A stretch of DNA of 64,000 nt from Oricola cellulosilytica (lineage in GTDB: Bacteria > Pseudomonadota > Alphaproteobacteria > Rhizobiales > Rhizobiaceae). Position 1 is the first letter of the stretch. The number at the start of each line of letters is the position of its first letter. This document shows, piece by piece, positions 27,487 through 36,216 of this stretch. The notes beneath the pieces were generated by a model. The model was not told the DNA's origin and made no database searches. It saw only the letters and a program-made list of their open reading frames with translations. The stretch spans positions 186,001 through 250,000 of the forward strand of contig NZ_JAINFK010000003.1 in the NCBI RefSeq assembly GCF_019966575.1. Direction: 5' to 3'. The translations under genes were made by a program, and so were the position numbers.

Positions 27487-27492
27487 TATAAT
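27487..27492 (+). promoter_or_regulatory. TATAAT -10 element placing the start site on the regulator ATG
   Basis: A perfect TATAAT sits seven bases before the ATG at 27499, so transcription would begin at or next to that ATG and the mRNA would be leaderless. The -35 region is weak and falls within the hairpin at 27452-27481. Confidence 0.4.
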
Positions 27493-27498
27493 ACGGCC

Positions 27499-28551
27499 AT
27501 GGAAAACCCGGGTTTTACAGTCAGCTTGATGATCGAGGTCGGCCTTCGCGGGGGCGCTGCTGCGGTGAGCGTGTTGGTCGCCGTCCTGCTTTTATCAATA
27601 CGCCCGCTGCGCTTTGTGACGATCTTCGGCGCCCTGTTCCTGCTCGGCGCGGCCGTCTATTCTGTCGTGGCCTTCGATCCGGTCCACCAGATGCTCGGCG
27701 TTTGGCACATTCCATTGAAGTTGGTGGCCATTCTCTCGCCCGGCTTCTTCTGGCTCTTCATCATGGCGTTGTTCGACGACGCCTTCCGCTTCCGCGCCTG
27801 GATGGCCGCGCCGCTGGTCGCCATGAGCGGTCTCTATCTCGCCTGCATCCCCTACCCGCCTGCGCAGGAGTTCAGCAAGGTTACCCAATTTATCATTGCC
27901 CTGTCCCTGATGGGGCATGTGATCATGCTCACGCGGCGCAGCCTGAAAGACGATCTGGTCGCAAGCCGCAGGCAGTTTACCGGAATCGTCGCGATCCTCG
28001 TTCCATTCGTCTGCCTCGCGATCGGCATCATCGAGGTATACGAACTGCTGGAACTGCGCGACCGCATTGGCACCCATGCGATCTCAGCCCTCATGTTTGT
28101 CGTGACGATGGGCTTTGCCCTTGGCGTCGCGGGCATCCGAAAAACTCTTCTGCCCGAGGCGTCCCGCCCTGCGCGGACGGCCGTTTCTGGCCATTCCGCC
28201 GCTGATCGTTTTGACCTCGCCCGGTTGGAAGAATTGATGAACGACGGCGCATACCTCCATCCTGGGCTTACCATTGGCGAACTCGCCAAAAGAATGAACA
28301 TGCCGGAGCACCGGCTGCGCCGGTTGATCAACCAGGGGCTTGGTTATCGAAACTTCGCCGCCTTCATCAACGACCACCGCATCGAAGAAGCGAAGCGGCG
28401 GTTGTCTGAGCCGGAAACGGCCCGCGAACAGATTACCAGCATCGCGTTTGATCTCGGCTATTCCTCGCTCGCACCGTTCAACCGGGCCTTCCGCCAACGG
28501 AACGGTATGAGCCCGTCGCAATTTCGCGAGAAGGCGCTCGCCGGCGTCTGA
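27499..28551 (+). CDS. AraC-family transcriptional regulator with membrane-embedded N-terminal domain
   Basis: A 350-residue protein with about six or seven hydrophobic helices in residues 10-215 and an AraC/XylS DNA-binding domain at about 240-348. The latter has two helix-turn-helix parts; the second contains QITSIAFDLGYSSLAPFNRAFRQRNGMSPSQFR, a full match to the family signature. Tying an AraC domain to the membrane suggests sensing of an envelope signal. It follows the two small secreted proteins in the same direction, so those are possible partners or targets, by inference. The ATG at 27499 has no ribosome site, consistent with a leaderless transcript. Confidence 0.88.
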   Translation: MENPGFTVSLMIEVGLRGGAAAVSVLVAVLLLSIRPLRFVTIFGALFLLGAAVYSVVAFDPVHQMLGVWHIPLKLVAILSPGFFWLFIMALFDDAFRFRAWMAAPLVAMSGLYLACIPYPPAQEFSKVTQFIIALSLMGHVIMLTRRSLKDDLVASRRQFTGIVAILVPFVCLAIGIIEVYELLELRDRIGTHAISALMFVVTMGFALGVAGIRKTLLPEASRPARTAVSGHSAADRFDLARLEELMNDGAYLHPGLTIGELAKRMNMPEHRLRRLINQGLGYRNFAAFINDHRIEEAKRRLSEPETAREQITSIAFDLGYSSLAPFNRAFRQRNGMSPSQFREKALAGV

Positions 28552-28552
28552 C

Positions 28553-29560
28553 TCAGGCGCGACGGCGGCTACGCCGCTCGCGCCGCGGGGCTTCATCGGA
28601 ATTGGCGGCGGCCTTGTTGCGCAGCGGGCCCACCGTCGAGACGATGTCTTCGATTGTCGGCCGTTTACCACGGGTATGCGTGTCCATGGCGGTGCGCATC
28701 GCGCGCAAATGATCGCATGACGTGCCGCAGCATCCCCCGATGATTGTCGCGCCCGCGTCAATCGCCAGCCGCACGTAATCGGCCATCAGGTCCGGCGTCC
28801 CGGAATAAACGATATTTTCGCCGCGGAATTCCGGAATACCGCAATTGCCCTTCACGATAATGGTGGCGCCGGGTTCGGCCTCGGTCATGTCGAGAAGCGA
28901 AGACAGAATATCCGGTGCGCCGACGCCGCAATTGGCCCCGAGCGCTATCGGCTTTTCGCCACTTTCGACGACGCCATGAATGTCCTTGGGGTGCAGCCCC
29001 ATCATCGTCTTACCAGCCGTGTCGAACGAACCGGTAAACGTGTAGGGCAGCCCGGCCTCTAGCGCCCCTTGCGCGGCGGCGCGAATCTCTTCGGGGGAGG
29101 ACATGGTCTCGATCCACGCCAGGTCAGCGCCGCCGGCCTTCAGCCCCTCGATCTGTTCGCGGAATGCTTCCACCGTCTGTTCGAAGGTCAACTCGCCAAG
29201 TGGCGCGAGCAACTCGCCGGTCGGACCGACCGAGCCTGCCACGATGATCTTGCGGTCGGCCTTGTCAGCGACAGCCCGCGCGATCTCGGCAGCGCGCTTG
29301 TTCAGTTCGAACACCTTGTCCTGGGCGTTGTGAAGTTTCAGGCGATGGCGGGTACCACCAAAGGAATTGGTGAGAATGATGTCCGAGCCTGCATCGACGA
29401 AATCCTGATGCAGCTTGGTGATCTTCTCCGGTGCTTCCTTGTTCCACAACTCGGGCGCATCGCCCGACATCAGGCCCATCGCAAACAAATTTGTACCGGT
29501 GGCACCGTCAGCAAGAAGCACGCCTTTTTCGGCGATAAGATCGGAAAGCGGATTGGACAT
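28553..29560 (-). CDS. bmt: Betaine-homocysteine / S-methylmethionine-type homocysteine S-methyltransferase
   Basis: A 335-residue homocysteine S-methyltransferase of the BHMT/MmuM type, which makes methionine from homocysteine with a methyl donor such as glycine betaine. The zinc ligands are Cys211 (GANCGVGA) and Cys277-Cys278 (GGCCGT); ADGATGTNLF near residue 18 is the conserved start of the barrel. It is tail to tail with the AraC gene. The last 25 residues are strongly basic (PRRERRSRRR), unusual for the family. The donor could be betaine or dimethylsulfoniopropionate-type compounds; the nearby demethylation operon favours betaine. Confidence 0.88.
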   Translation of the reverse strand: MSNPLSDLIAEKGVLLADGATGTNLFAMGLMSGDAPELWNKEAPEKITKLHQDFVDAGSDIILTNSFGGTRHRLKLHNAQDKVFELNKRAAEIARAVADKADRKIIVAGSVGPTGELLAPLGELTFEQTVEAFREQIEGLKAGGADLAWIETMSSPEEIRAAAQGALEAGLPYTFTGSFDTAGKTMMGLHPKDIHGVVESGEKPIALGANCGVGAPDILSSLLDMTEAEPGATIIVKGNCGIPEFRGENIVYSGTPDLMADYVRLAIDAGATIIGGCCGTSCDHLRAMRTAMDTHTRGKRPTIEDIVSTVGPLRNKAAANSDEAPRRERRSRRRA

Positions 29561-29582
29561 GATACGGACCCGTTGAACCTTG

Positions 29583-29612
29583 GATATAACGATATAAAGA
29601 AATGGTTATATC
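29583..29612 (-). promoter_or_regulatory. Inverted repeat GATATAAC-N14-GTTATATC upstream of bmt
   Basis: Two perfect eight-base arms face each other, and the left arm is followed directly by a second copy GATATAAA, so there are three half-sites. They lie 23-52 bases before the bmt start, in a locally AT-rich patch, and look like an operator for a dimeric repressor such as an ArsR-type methionine or SAH regulator. The regulator is not in the window. Confidence 0.5.
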
Positions 29613-29879
29613 AATGCAACGGCGATTAATCTCACTCGACAGCACAAAGCTCTCGGGGAGGGACAGGTGTCGAAGCGAATGCAATTCGGTCGCTCAATGG
29701 CAGCTTTCCGAAATGCCGCGCCGCATCGGAACTAGAACGCTCTCGATAGGGGCATCAAATCGCAGGCTTCGCCCTAACCATACGCTACGATTTTCTTCAA
29801 ATTAAAGCTTTCTGATTAACCGAAATTCGAGTTTCGCTTATCATTTGCCTTAACGGATTGCTAACCTCGGCCGGACCCG

Positions 29880-30617
29880 ATGATGGAGTTGTTCATGGGA
29901 CCGTTCCCGATCATGAAAGCCAGTGCAATCTTCTCGGCACCCCCCGCAGACCCCTATACCGATACGAACAGCATCGAGTTCACCTTCCGCGCTCGGCGTT
30001 TTGCCCATGTGCGAAAGCTGCTCGAGGCAATTATCGCGGAAAGAGGTCAGGCCGAGGTCCTGGACCTTGGCGGCACCGAAACCTATTGGCTGACCGGTTC
30101 GGAGTTCCTTGATACAAATCGCGATAGGCTTCGAATTACGCTTCTGAATCCGGAAGCACAGTCGGTGCGTGATACCGGCTTATTTGAGGCGGTTGAGGGT
30201 AGCGCAGCAGACCCGGGGCTTTATCCAAACCGCAAGTTCGACCTGGTTCATTCGAACTCGGTGATCGAGCATGTGGGCTCATGGGACAACATGAAGGCTT
30301 TCGCCGCAAATACCCGCCGCTTGGCACACCGGTATTATGTACAGACGCCCAATTACTGGTTTCCCTATGAACCGCATTTTCGAACGCCGGGCTTCCAATA
30401 TCTGCCAGAGCGGGTTCGGGCGGCGTTGATCCAGCGTTACCGGTTGGGTTTTTTCGAGCGCATTGAGACACCGCAGGAAGCGCTGGAAATCATCCGCCAT
30501 CATCGGCTCCTGTCGACGTTGAAAATGCGACGGCTGTTTCCGGACGCATCTGTCACGCACGAGAAATTCGCCGGTCTGGGAAAATCGATTATCGCGATCC
30601 GCGACTCCGTCCATTAA
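29880..30617 (+). CDS. Class I SAM-dependent methyltransferase
   Basis: A 245-residue protein with a Rossmann methyltransferase core. Motif I is EVLDLGGTETYWL (about residue 59) and the post-II segment is DLVHSNSVIEHVGSWDNM; both are typical of class I SAM methyltransferases. The Trp- and Tyr-rich segment RRLAHRYYVQTPNYWFPYEPHF follows. The substrate is not predictable; the TPNYWFPYEPH motif resembles methyltransferases of surface-polysaccharide or lipid loci. Starts at 29880 and 29883 are adjacent. The stop overlaps the convergent dehydrogenase gene by four bases. Confidence 0.8.
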   Translation: MMELFMGPFPIMKASAIFSAPPADPYTDTNSIEFTFRARRFAHVRKLLEAIIAERGQAEVLDLGGTETYWLTGSEFLDTNRDRLRITLLNPEAQSVRDTGLFEAVEGSAADPGLYPNRKFDLVHSNSVIEHVGSWDNMKAFAANTRRLAHRYYVQTPNYWFPYEPHFRTPGFQYLPERVRAALIQRYRLGFFERIETPQEALEIIRHHRLLSTLKMRRLFPDASVTHEKFAGLGKSIIAIRDSVH

Positions 30618-33166
30618 CCCCGCATCCGGTCGCCCGCCGGATCGAAGGGCGGTTCGACGGCGATCTTCGCTGGCCGGCGCACGCCGAGGATCTCGATCTC
30701 GAACATGCCCTCCCCTTCATGCTCGGATAGGTCGGTGGGCACATAGCCCTGTGCCATCGACAGCCCGACTCCGTGCGCGTAACCCCCTGACGTAACCCAG
30801 CCGACGACCTGCCAGTCGCCGTCTATAATGGTCGCCATCCCCGGCGGATCAAGATATTCGCCCGAGCCATTGAAGCGCTTCGGTCCAGCTTCATGCGGCT
30901 TTTCGATCATACCGTAGTCGATGTCGCCGACCTTGGCCCACACCGGTTCGTCGCGCATCACGTCGGCGTTGTCCGCGTCGATGACGAAGGAAACGCGGCG
31001 CCGCTTCGGCCCGTCTTCCTTTTCTTTCGCCGCCTGCTCGCGACCGATGAAGTCGTTCTTCGTCAGCTTCACGAACCGTTCCATCGCCCCCTCGAACGGC
31101 CCGTAGATTGGCCTGAGTTCGTGGCCCCATGTCGGGAAGTTCTTTTCCAGTCGCATCGACAACAGCGCCCGCATGCCGAAGTCACGAATGCCGAACTCGG
31201 CGCCCTCATCCTTGATCGCGGCGTAGACGAGGCGCTCATAGGCCGGTGGCATCCAGATCTCGTAACCGAGGTCGCCCGTGTAGGAGAGCCGGTTGACCAT
31301 GCAGGGTGCACCGCCGACCGCCATCTCGCGGTAATCCATGAACCGGAACGCCTCGTTCGACACGTCCACGTCGACGAGTTTCTCGAGCAGCTTGCGGCTG
31401 TTCGGCCCGGCGATCGTCAGTCCGACCAGCGTCTGGTCGAAGCGATGGATACGCACCGAACCGTCGTTCGGCAGGTGCCGTTCGAACCAGCGCATGTGAT
31501 AGATCTGCGCCGCCGAGGAGCCCCAGATCATAAAGCGATCCTCGCCCGCTTTGGCGATCGTGAAGTCGCCGATCAGCTTGCCGAATTCGTTGAGCATCGG
31601 CGACAGCACGATGCGTCCGGTTTTCGGCATGGTGTTTGTCATCAGCCTGGAGAGAAACGCCTCCGCCCCCGGGCCCGTCACCTGATATTTCGCGAAATTG
31701 GCGATCTCCGAGACCCCCACACCCTCGCGTACCGCCTTAACTTCATCGCCTATATGCTTGAAATCGTTGGACCGATGGAAAGAAACCACATCGTGCGCCT
31801 CCTCCTTCGCTGGCGCGAACCACATCGGCGTTTCCAGCCCCCAGCTGTCGCCCATCACAGCGTTGTTGGCGACCATCGTGTCGTACAGCGGCGTCGTCTG
31901 CTGCGGTCTGGCGGCAGGCAGCTCTTCGTTTGGAAACCGTATGCGGAACCGCCGGGAATAGTTCTCGCGCACCTTGGCATTGGTGTAGCGCAACGTCGCC
32001 CACTCCCCGTAGCGCGCCACATCCATGCCCCACACATCCGCGCCCGGATCGCCCGTCGTCATCCAGTTGGCGAGCGTCAGGCCGACGCCGCCGCCCTGCG
32101 AAAAGCCGGCCATCACGGCGCAGGCCGACCAGAAATTGGTCAGCCCCTGCACTGGGCCGACCAGCGGATTGCCGTCCGGCGCGAAGGTGAACGGTCCGTT
32201 GATGATCTGCTTGATTCCGGCTTTCTCGAAGGGCGGAAAATGCTTGAAGCCGATCTCCAGCGACGGGGCCAGCCGGTCGATGTCCGGCTGCAACAGCTCG
32301 TGGCCGAAGCTCCATGGCGTCTCAACCGGGGACCATGGCTTGCAGGCCTGCTCATAGGTGCCGAGCAGCATCCCCTTGCGCTCCTGACGGGTATAGATTT
32401 CGCCGCGGAAATCCACGGCGTGGATCACCTCGCGCCTGAACTCCTCGTTGAACGCGATCACCTCGGGCATGTCTTCCGTAAGAAGATACATGTGCTCCAT
32501 GGCGAGCAGCGGCAGTTCGAGCCCGACCATCCGGCCCACTTCGCGCGCCCAGAGCCCGCCCGCATTGACGACATGTTCCGCCTTCACCGTTCCCTGCTCT
32601 GTGACGACGTTCCACGTGCCGTCCGGCTCCTGGGTCATTTCCTTGACCGGATTGCGCAGCACGATCTCCGCGCCGAGCGCCCGCGCCGCCTTGGCGTAGG
32701 CGTGGGTCGTGCCGGACGGATCGAGATGGCCCTCCACCGGGTCCCAAAGCGCGCCGACGAAGTTCGTTTCGTCCATCAGCGGGAACATGGCCTTCGCTTC
32801 CGAAGGCGTGATCAGTTCGGTCTGCATGCCGAGATGGCGTCCCTTGGCGTGCAGCGTGCGCAGGAAATCCATGCGCTCGGGGCTTTCCGCCAGCATCACG
32901 CCGCCGGTCAGATGCAGCCCGCAGGACTGCCCGGAAATCTTCTCCAGTTCCTCGTAGAGCCCGACCGTATAGGCCTGCAACTTGGCGACGTTCGGATCGC
33001 CGTTCAGCGTGTGAAAGCCGCCCGCCGCATGCCAGGACGAGCCCGACGTCAGTTCCGAGCGCTCGATCAGCATGATGTCGGTCCAGCCCGCCTTGGCCAG
33101 GTGATACAGCACCGAGCAGCCAACAACCCCGCCCCCGATGACGACGACCCGCGTATTCGTTTTCAT
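30614..33166 (-). CDS. FAD-dependent dimethylglycine/sarcosine dehydrogenase-like protein with GcvT domain
   Basis: An 850-residue multidomain enzyme. Residues about 5-370 form a DAO-type FAD domain starting VVVIGGGVVGCSVLYHLA; about 375-430 is the FAO_M linker; about 430-840 is a GcvT-like aminomethyltransferase fold with the C-terminal barrel. This order is that of dimethylglycine and sarcosine dehydrogenases, which oxidatively remove N-methyl groups and pass them to tetrahydrofolate. The ATG start at 33166 overlaps the stop of the preceding gene as ATGA. As the last of a three-gene operon beginning with an mttB homologue, it most likely finishes stepwise demethylation of betaine-like amines, by inference. 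Confidence 0.9.
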   Translation of the reverse strand: MKTNTRVVVIGGGVVGCSVLYHLAKAGWTDIMLIERSELTSGSSWHAAGGFHTLNGDPNVAKLQAYTVGLYEELEKISGQSCGLHLTGGVMLAESPERMDFLRTLHAKGRHLGMQTELITPSEAKAMFPLMDETNFVGALWDPVEGHLDPSGTTHAYAKAARALGAEIVLRNPVKEMTQEPDGTWNVVTEQGTVKAEHVVNAGGLWAREVGRMVGLELPLLAMEHMYLLTEDMPEVIAFNEEFRREVIHAVDFRGEIYTRQERKGMLLGTYEQACKPWSPVETPWSFGHELLQPDIDRLAPSLEIGFKHFPPFEKAGIKQIINGPFTFAPDGNPLVGPVQGLTNFWSACAVMAGFSQGGGVGLTLANWMTTGDPGADVWGMDVARYGEWATLRYTNAKVRENYSRRFRIRFPNEELPAARPQQTTPLYDTMVANNAVMGDSWGLETPMWFAPAKEEAHDVVSFHRSNDFKHIGDEVKAVREGVGVSEIANFAKYQVTGPGAEAFLSRLMTNTMPKTGRIVLSPMLNEFGKLIGDFTIAKAGEDRFMIWGSSAAQIYHMRWFERHLPNDGSVRIHRFDQTLVGLTIAGPNSRKLLEKLVDVDVSNEAFRFMDYREMAVGGAPCMVNRLSYTGDLGYEIWMPPAYERLVYAAIKDEGAEFGIRDFGMRALLSMRLEKNFPTWGHELRPIYGPFEGAMERFVKLTKNDFIGREQAAKEKEDGPKRRRVSFVIDADNADVMRDEPVWAKVGDIDYGMIEKPHEAGPKRFNGSGEYLDPPGMATIIDGDWQVVGWVTSGGYAHGVGLSMAQGYVPTDLSEHEGEGMFEIEILGVRRPAKIAVEPPFDPAGDRMRG

Positions 33167-34290
33167 GTTCTCCCCCACTCGGAGTCTTCCTGCTTGAACA
33201 ATCGATCCGGCACCAGCACCAGCTTGCCCGGATAGCGTTTGGCGATGAAGTCGGTCTGCGCCTCGGCGATTTGCGAAAATGGGTAGACCTTCGACACTAC
33301 CGGCCTGATTTCCTTGCGCTCGATATAGCCGACGAGATGCTCGAAAACCTCCATCGGCTGATAAGTGCTACCAGCCAGCGTCAGGTCGTGCAGATAAAGC
33401 GTCCTGATATCGATCTCTGTGATCGGTCCGCCGATCGCGCCGGCCGTGATGTATCGTCCGCCGCGCTTGATGCAGCGGATGAGCGCGGGCCACCTTTCCC
33501 CGGCGACGAGATCGACGACGACGTCCACTGCCATCTCGCCCGGCGTTTCGCCATAATCGGCATCGCGGTCCAGCATCGCGTCCGCGCCCAGCGAGGCGAC
33601 GAAGTCATGCTTGGACGGTGAGGCAACAGCGATCACATGCGCTCCGCGCCGTTTCGCAAGCTGCACCGCAGCCGAACCGACGCCGCCCGACGCGCCGGTG
33701 ACCAGCACGGTCTCGCCGCTGTTGAGCCCGATCCGGTGCAGCATGTTTTCGGCGGTCGAATAGGCGCAGGGAAACGACGCCAGTTCGACGTCGCTCAGAT
33801 CGCTGTCCACCCGCACGGTCATGTCCGATTTCGCGACCGCATATTCCGCAAACCCGCCGTCGACTTCCGAACCGAATGTGATGCAGCTGACGCCCCTTTC
33901 GTCCAGCGGTTGCGGTTGCAGCGCCCGCACGAGAACCCGCTCGCCGATCCGGCCTTCCGGCACCCCCGCGCCAATGGCGACGATTACACCGCAGGCATCC
34001 GCACCCTGAATGCGCGGGAAGGAAAGCGCTGCTCCCGACCAGCTCGCATCGTCTTCGTCGATCTGTTCGATCCCCGCCGTCGCCCCGTCGGCGGTCCCCG
34101 AAGTCACTGACTTGGAGTACCAACCGATGCGCGTGTTGATATCGGTGTTGTTGATCCCGGCGGCGCTGACCTTGATCAGCACTTCGCCGTCGCCGGGGAC
34201 GGGGACCGGGCGATCGTTCACGACCTTTAGCTTTTCGAGACCGCCGTGCCCGGTCAGAAGCACGCACTGCATTGTTTTTGGTATCGTCAT
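33163..34290 (-). CDS. Zinc-free MDR-family alcohol dehydrogenase / quinone oxidoreductase
   Basis: A 375-residue medium-chain dehydrogenase. N-terminal GroES-like fold with GADACGVIVAIGAGV, Rossmann loop VLVTGASGGVGSAAVQLAKRRGA for NAD(P), and a C-terminal IAEAQTDFIAKRYPGKLVLVPD end. The structural zinc cysteines seen in classic alcohol dehydrogenases are absent, so it belongs with the quinone oxidoreductase branch. It shares one base with mttB at one end and ATGA with the dehydrogenase at the other, a strong sign that it works in the same route; it might handle an aldehyde or the reductant. The exact substrate is unknown. Confidence 0.85.
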   Translation of the reverse strand: MTIPKTMQCVLLTGHGGLEKLKVVNDRPVPVPGDGEVLIKVSAAGINNTDINTRIGWYSKSVTSGTADGATAGIEQIDEDDASWSGAALSFPRIQGADACGVIVAIGAGVPEGRIGERVLVRALQPQPLDERGVSCITFGSEVDGGFAEYAVAKSDMTVRVDSDLSDVELASFPCAYSTAENMLHRIGLNSGETVLVTGASGGVGSAAVQLAKRRGAHVIAVASPSKHDFVASLGADAMLDRDADYGETPGEMAVDVVVDLVAGERWPALIRCIKRGGRYITAGAIGGPITEIDIRTLYLHDLTLAGSTYQPMEVFEHLVGYIERKEIRPVVSKVYPFSQIAEAQTDFIAKRYPGKLVLVPDRLFKQEDSEWGRT

Positions 34291-35879
34291 CAGAAATCCG
34301 TCGGCGCTCCGCCCTCCTGTTTGCGCCGCGCGACGAAATCGGAAAGCTCCTCGCGGATCGCGTCCTCCATTGGCGGCGCCTCATATTCCGCCAGGATCTG
34401 CTTCCAGACCTTGTTCGCGCGTTCCACCGTCTGCACGGAGCCGCGGTCCTGCCAGTTCTCGAAATTCGACCAGTCGGACAGGAACGGCGAATAGAAGGCG
34501 GTCTCGTATCGGTCCTGCGTGTGCTGCACGCCGAAGAAATGCCCGCCCGGCCCGACCTCCCTGATCGCGTCGAGGGCGATGTCCTCGTCATTGGTGGTGT
34601 AGGGCTGCATGTAGGCGATGAACTGCTGCAGCACCTCGCAGTCCATCACGAATTTTTCGTAGGATGCGCAAAGCCCCCCCTCCAGCCATCCTGCGGCGTG
34701 GTAGACCATGTTGGTGCCCGAGGTAATCGCCGCCCACATCGACATCATCGATTCCCATGTCGCCTGGTTGTCGGGCGCGTTCGCCGCGCAGGTGTTGGAC
34801 GAGCGAAGCGGCAGGCCGTAATAGCGCGCCATCTGTCCGGTAATCTGCGTTGCGCGCACATAGTCCGGGGTTCCGAAGGCGGGTGCGCCGGTTTTCATGT
34901 CGACATTCGAGGTGAAAGTGCCGATGCCGCAGGCGACGCCCGGCCTTATGCACTGCAGCAGCACGATGCAGGCGAGCGCCTCGGCAATCGATTGCGTCAC
35001 CGCGCCGACCATCGTCACCGGCGCCATCGCGCCCGCCAGCGTGAACGGCGTCACGATCGTCGGCTGGCCGCGTTTGGCGAGCCGCATCGCCCCGTCCAGC
35101 ATCGGCCAGTCGTGTTTCAGCGGCGAGGTCGAGTTGATGTTGGTGTACATGCGCGGCGTCGCGTCGAATTCCTCATGGCTCAGGCCGCCCGCGATGCGCA
35201 CCATCTCCATCACGTCCTCCACCCGCTCGGTTCCGAGCGAATAGGCATGCGCCGCCTTGTCGGTTAGCGTCAGCTTGTCGTAGAGGCAGTCGAGATGGCG
35301 GACCGACGGATGGATGTCGATCGGCTCGACCGGATAGCCGCCGGCGAAATGGATGCAGTTGAAATACTGCGTCAGCTTGATGAGGTTGCGGTAATCCTCA
35401 TGGGTGCCACTGCGCCGACCGCGGTCGATATCCGAGCAGTTCGGCGGCGAGGAAATATTGCCGAACACGATGTGCCTGCCGCCGATGGTGATCGTCCGGT
35501 CAGGATTGCGCGGCGTCAGGGTGAATTGGGAGGGCGCCTTGCGCACCATCTCCATCACGAAATCACGGCCCATGCGCACATTCTCGCCGTCGACCGTGCA
35601 ACCCTTCTCCCGCAGCACCTCCACCGCTTCCGCATTCAGGAACTCGATGCCGATCTCCTCCAGAATCCGCATCGCGCCGTCGTGGATCGCCTCGACGCCT
35701 TCGGGCGGGATGGGCTCGGTCGGCCGGTCGACATTGATCACGTCCGTCCACGGCGTCTGCTTGATCGCGGCGCCACCGCGCCGCGCATTGCCGGACCGGC
35801 CGCCGCCGCGCCTGTGACGCACGGGAACCGCCTCCGCGACCAGCGGATCGGTCGGTTCGGTAGGGTCGGTCGTGTCCAT
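34290..35879 (-). CDS. Trimethylamine methyltransferase (MttB) family protein
   Basis: A 529-residue member of the MttB family (PF06253). No in-frame TAG is needed, so it is a non-pyrrolysine member; such proteins include glycine betaine and carnitine corrinoid methyltransferases. It has an Arg/Gly-rich N-terminus (RHRRGGGRSGNARRGG), the FGNISSPPNCSDIDRGRR segment and a GTFTSNVDMKTGAP stretch. No corrinoid protein (MttC-like) or reactivase is visible nearby, so the methyl acceptor is unclear, although B12 genes are abundant in the window. It heads the three-gene operon and is divergent from the small membrane protein gene. Confidence 0.88.
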   Translation of the reverse strand: MDTTDPTEPTDPLVAEAVPVRHRRGGGRSGNARRGGAAIKQTPWTDVINVDRPTEPIPPEGVEAIHDGAMRILEEIGIEFLNAEAVEVLREKGCTVDGENVRMGRDFVMEMVRKAPSQFTLTPRNPDRTITIGGRHIVFGNISSPPNCSDIDRGRRSGTHEDYRNLIKLTQYFNCIHFAGGYPVEPIDIHPSVRHLDCLYDKLTLTDKAAHAYSLGTERVEDVMEMVRIAGGLSHEEFDATPRMYTNINSTSPLKHDWPMLDGAMRLAKRGQPTIVTPFTLAGAMAPVTMVGAVTQSIAEALACIVLLQCIRPGVACGIGTFTSNVDMKTGAPAFGTPDYVRATQITGQMARYYGLPLRSSNTCAANAPDNQATWESMMSMWAAITSGTNMVYHAAGWLEGGLCASYEKFVMDCEVLQQFIAYMQPYTTNDEDIALDAIREVGPGGHFFGVQHTQDRYETAFYSPFLSDWSNFENWQDRGSVQTVERANKVWKQILAEYEAPPMEDAIREELSDFVARRKQEGGAPTDF

Positions 35880-36065
35880 GCTGTGCCTCCCGCGAGATCA
35901 GGAGACTATCACACCAGATTTTGCCGCCCCTTCCGCGAGTTTGGCGACGGCAAGCGCGGCGATTGCGACATGCCTGCCTCTCGCCTTGGAACCACCGCCC
36001 CCTTCCCGCGTTGTCTCGCCGATGGCAGCGGGCTGGACCCGCGCCACGAGATGAAGGAACCCGCC

Positions 36066-36146
36066 ATGCGTGCGATCGGACTTTGGCTTCTCGGCGTACC
36101 GCTCTGGCTGGTTATCATGCTCGCTTTCTTTACCGACTGGGTCTGA
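36066..36146 (+). CDS. Very small membrane protein (26 residues)
   Basis: A 26-codon frame starting ATG with AAGGAA eight bases upstream encodes MRAIGLWLLGVPLWLVIML and ends AFFTDWV. It is almost entirely one hydrophobic helix with a Pro break and a Trp-rich end. A strong intrinsic terminator lies 28 bases after the stop, so the frame has all the parts of a gene. I know of no firm family; short single-helix proteins like this are common in alphaproteobacteria and often missed in annotation. It is divergent from mttB. Confidence 0.55.
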   Translation: MRAIGLWLLGVPLWLVIMLAFFTDWV

Positions 36147-36173
36147 CCTCCAAAAAAACGACCTCTTTTCGGC

Positions 36174-36200
36174 AGGCCGGCCCCTCGGGGCCGGCCTTTT
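36174..36200 (+). terminator. Rho-independent terminator after the 26-residue protein
   Basis: An 11-base stem AGGCCGGCCCC / GGGGCCGGCCT with a two-base TC apex (four-base loop in practice) is followed by T residues. It is nearly symmetric and might also act for the minus strand, although the T run favours the plus strand. Confidence 0.8.
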
Positions 36201-36216
36201 CCGTTCTATGGGATGC

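Noticed and set aside
30893-33235. Plus-strand frame of 780 codons over the dimethylglycine-dehydrogenase-like gene
   Set aside because: Rich in His and Arg with no domain; it is the antisense shadow of the FAD/GcvT gene.
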